Below, in pieces: positions 7,971 through 9,367 of a stretch of DNA of 9,367 nucleotides. The DNA comes from Gammaproteobacteria bacterium (GTDB taxonomy: Bacteria > Pseudomonadota > Gammaproteobacteria > UWMA-0217): positions 1-9,367 of the forward strand of contig DRPO01000484.1 in assembly GCA_011330835.1 (NCBI GenBank), in the 5' to 3' direction. The translations under genes and the position numbers were made by a program. Position 1 is the stretch's first letter, and each line of letters opens with the position of its first letter. The notes beneath the pieces were generated by a model, which saw only the letters and a list, made by a program, of their open reading frames with translations, searched no databases and had not been told where the DNA came from.

Positions 7971-8189
7971 ATGGAGAACAAAACCGTGAGAAAAACCTTG
8001 AAAAGAACGCTGCTTGCCATCATGACAGTGAGCGCAGTGGGCGCGCAGAACGTGGCGCTGGCCGACGGATTCGCCGCGGCGAAACGCATGCCGACGCAAC
8101 GACTGAAAAGCGGAGAACCCCACGACGAACAGGAAACGGGGCTTTTGCGGCAACACCAAGAGGCGACCAAGATCCAATCAAGCCCGTAA
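7971..8189 (+). CDS. Small exported protein of unknown function
   Basis: The gene encodes 72 residues. A basic N terminus (KTVRKTLKR), a hydrophobic stretch (LLAIMTVSAVGA) and a VALA31-D cleavage site form a good Sec signal peptide. The mature peptide would be about 41 residues, polar, rich in Gln, Lys, Glu and His, and without cysteines. GAAGGA (7961-7966), four bases before the ATG, supports the start. An in-frame GTG at codon 6 is an alternative start. I do not recognise a family. It is flanked on both sides by palindromic repeats, so it stands alone as a transcription unit. A remnant of a longer secreted protein is possible. Confidence 0.6.
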   Translation: MENKTVRKTLKRTLLAIMTVSAVGAQNVALADGFAAAKRMPTQRLKSGEPHDEQETGLLRQHQEATKIQSSP

Positions 8190-8240
8190 CCGGCGGGCCT
8201 GCTTCCCCCGATCCCGCGTTGATCCAAAAGCGGGGGCTTT

Positions 8241-8333
8241 CTGGATCCCGGCTTTCGCCGGGATGACCGCCATGAAGCAGCCGGGGAAAGGACGCCGAAA
8301 AGTACTGTCATCCCGGCGAACGCCGGGATCCAG
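8241..8333. repeat. Inverted pair of palindromic repeats
   Basis: Copy 1 (8241-8267, starts CTGGATCCCGG, ends GGGATGAC) and copy 2 (8307-8333, starts GTCATCCCGG, ends GGGATCCAG) are reverse complements with one mismatch over 27 bases. They flank 39 bases of spacer (8268-8306). Each arm is also palindromic inside. The tail-to-tail layout resembles a BIME-like unit. It lies between the small exported gene (plus) and the end of the response-regulator gene (minus), so it may act as a bidirectional transcript end. Confidence 0.85.
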
Positions 8334-8413
8334 CCCGTGGGGTATTATCGGGAACGCCGCCACGGCGAGATTCACGAATCGCCCATGCCGTCAGGGATGC
8401 CGCGCTCCAATCA

Positions 8414-8431
8414 GAGCCTCGCGCAAGGCTC
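8414..8431 (-). terminator. Possible hairpin at the 3' end of the response-regulator gene
   Basis: GAGCCT (8414-8419) pairs with AGGCTC (8426-8431) around a six-base loop, overlapping the stop codon of the minus-strand gene. It lacks a T run on that strand, so termination is uncertain. Confidence 0.35.
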
Positions 8432-9080
8432 AACCCACACACAGCAGATTTCTTCGCATGGCCAACGCTATGGCGTGGGAGCGTCCCCGGGCTTTCAGCT
8501 TCTCACAGCAATTGGTCAGATGAAAACGCACCGTTCGTTCCGATATGCTCAGCGCGTCGGCAATCTCGTGATTGTTTTTTCCGCTCGCGGCGCAACGCAG
8601 CACCGCCAGCTCCCGCTCGCTAAGCAGGCCGCCGGGCGGCGCGCCCGCCTCCCTGCCCGCCGACGCCAAAGCTGGAGAGCGGTAGCTTTCGCCTCGCGCC
8701 AGCGCGGCGATGGCCTCGCCCAGTTCGTCAAAAGCATCAGCCTTGGAGACGTACCCCGCCAGCCCCAGACCAAACAGTTCTCCGGCCAGCGCCAGATCGA
8801 GGTGCATGGTGACCGCGATGACCTTCGTTCCCGGATAACGCGCCCTGATCGTTGCAACGATGGTCTCGGCGGCGGCGCCCGGCATGGAGACATCGAGCAA
8901 TACGATACCGGGACGGTGTTCTTCCACCAGGGCCAGCAACCGTTCGCCATCCTCGCAAACCGCGACGAGTTCATAGTCCCCGGTGCGCTGGAACAGGCTG
9001 GCGAGCCCTTCGAGAAACAGCCGGTGGTCGTCCGCCGCCACCAGCGTCAGGGGGGCGCTTTCAGTGTTGTTGTTATTCAT
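8430..9080 (-). CDS. NarL/FixJ-type response regulator
   Basis: This 216-residue cytoplasmic regulator has a receiver domain (10-130) with the acidic pair Asp17-Asp18, phospho-acceptor Asp63 in 'IVLLDVSMPG', Thr91 in 'VIAVTMH' and Lys113 in 'GYVSKAD'. All phosphorylation-site residues are therefore present. A Ser/Ala/Gly/Pro linker (131-151) leads to a LuxR-type helix-turn-helix (152-213: 'LSERELAVLRCAASGKNNHEIADALSISERTVRFHLTNCCEKL'). It should bind DNA as a dimer once phosphorylated. I start at the ATG at 9080 (MNNNNTESAPL) because the receiver begins there; the longer frame to 9161 runs through the hairpin repeat. No histidine kinase lies in the window, so the partner is elsewhere or just beyond the right edge. 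Target genes are unknown. The C terminus (RRNLLCVG) is slightly longer than typical. Confidence 0.92.
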   Translation of the reverse strand: MNNNNTESAPLTLVAADDHRLFLEGLASLFQRTGDYELVAVCEDGERLLALVEEHRPGIVLLDVSMPGAAAETIVATIRARYPGTKVIAVTMHLDLALAGELFGLGLAGYVSKADAFDELGEAIAALARGESYRSPALASAGREAGAPPGGLLSERELAVLRCAASGKNNHEIADALSISERTVRFHLTNCCEKLKARGRSHAIALAMRRNLLCVG

Positions 9081-9104
9081 TCCGGACCAATATACCGGTT
9101 TCCA

Positions 9105-9127
9105 GGAGCGCCGGCATCCCTGCCGGC
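9105..9127. repeat. Short hairpin repeat, family B, copy 2
   Basis: GGAGCG is followed by a 7-bp stem, GCCGGCA/TGCCGGC, with a TCCC loop. Compared with copy 1 (7692-7714), the A-to-G and T-to-C changes in the stem compensate each other. It lies 24 bases upstream of the response-regulator start. Confidence 0.75.
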
Positions 9128-9249
9128 GGAAGGCGTTGGGTATTTCGCTGAGGTTCCTCATTTCCCGGTAAGCCGGTTTCGTGGCGGGTATGGAAAGGGC
9201 GCCCCCGTCGCCCGCTTTTTCCCGCCTCGCCAGCGCGCCTTGATCGTGG

Positions 9250-9367
9250 CTACACGCGGGCCGAGTGCTTTTCCAGTTCGCTGATCAGATCCCGACAGGC
9301 GTTTTCCAGGCGCCGCCGGATCTCGGGTTGGCGCTGGGCTTCGTACTGGTCGATGACCCGCTCCAGC
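9250..9367 (-). CDS. C-terminal end of an unidentified gene (partial)
   Basis: Reading the minus strand from the right edge gives 38 codons of helical, charged sequence (LERVIDQYEAQRQPEIRRRL at first, ending in LEKHSARV) before TAG at 9250-9252. The heptad-like spacing of Leu/Ile with Arg/Glu suggests a coiled coil. The gene starts outside the window. It is on the same strand as the response regulator, 169 bases upstream of it, so it could be a partner, but 38 residues are too few to name a family, and they do not look like a histidine-kinase ATPase end. Confidence 0.55.
   Translation of the reverse strand, partial: LERVIDQYEAQRQPEIRRRLENACRDLISELEKHSARV

Noticed and set aside
9197..9220. 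GGGCG/CGCCC hairpin followed by five Ts on the plus strand
   Set aside because: The stem is only 5 bp, and no plus-strand gene ends here; both flanking genes are on the minus strand, where the T run is only three bases.
8337..9284. 315-codon plus-strand frame opposite the response regulator
   Set aside because: Antisense to a gene with all receiver and helix-turn-helix residues intact; it starts in a repeat-rich spacer.

Overview
The window is GC-rich, gene-dense proteobacterial DNA, most likely from a gammaproteobacterium. The reasons are the DnaK type, the DsrC-like and YfdX families, a GlyGly-CTERM-like surface protein, and several families of short palindromic intergenic repeats of the kind common in Gamma- and Betaproteobacteria. 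I cannot name the genus.

Left half (about 405-5072, all plus strand): a run of stress-type genes. First comes a DsrC/TusE-fold protein (405-935) that lacks the family's C-terminal redox cysteines and carries a cysteine-containing insertion. Next, 21 bases later, is a full-length DnaK chaperone (957-2873) ending at a clear intrinsic terminator. Then comes an exported YfdX-family protein (2974-3915), a two-tier hairpin without a U tract (3935-3975), and an unusual protein (4017-5072) that joins a ribosome-hibernation (RaiA/HPF) domain to a sigma-70-like region 2/region 4 module. Neither grpE nor dnaJ is next to dnaK, so this is probably a specialised or additional dnaK copy in a stress island. 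The layout recalls heat- and acid-tolerance islands that contain yfdX, but the gene content is different.

Middle (5089-6569, minus strand): a helical protein of unknown function converges on the RaiA-sigma gene. Beyond it is a secreted, membrane-anchored 'choice-of-anchor H'-like protein with a D-x-D-x-D-G-type loop. A divergent gene (6727-7668, plus) encodes a BioF2-like GNAT acyltransferase of the kind often tied to cell-surface or polysaccharide modification.

Right part (7669-9367): repeat-rich, gene-poor DNA around a 72-residue exported small protein (7971-8189). It contains copies of two palindromic repeat families, a GNRA-tetraloop hairpin upstream of the small gene, and an open frame continuing past the acyltransferase stop. 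A NarL/FixJ-type response regulator (8430-9080, minus) follows, with no sensor kinase visible, and then the C-terminal end of an unidentified minus-strand gene runs off the window.

The most notable items are the RaiA-sigma fusion, the cysteine-swapped DsrC-like protein in an apparent operon with dnaK, and the linkage of these with yfdX. Together they suggest a module linking protein folding, the envelope, translation arrest and transcription under stress. That functional link is inferred from gene order and domains only.
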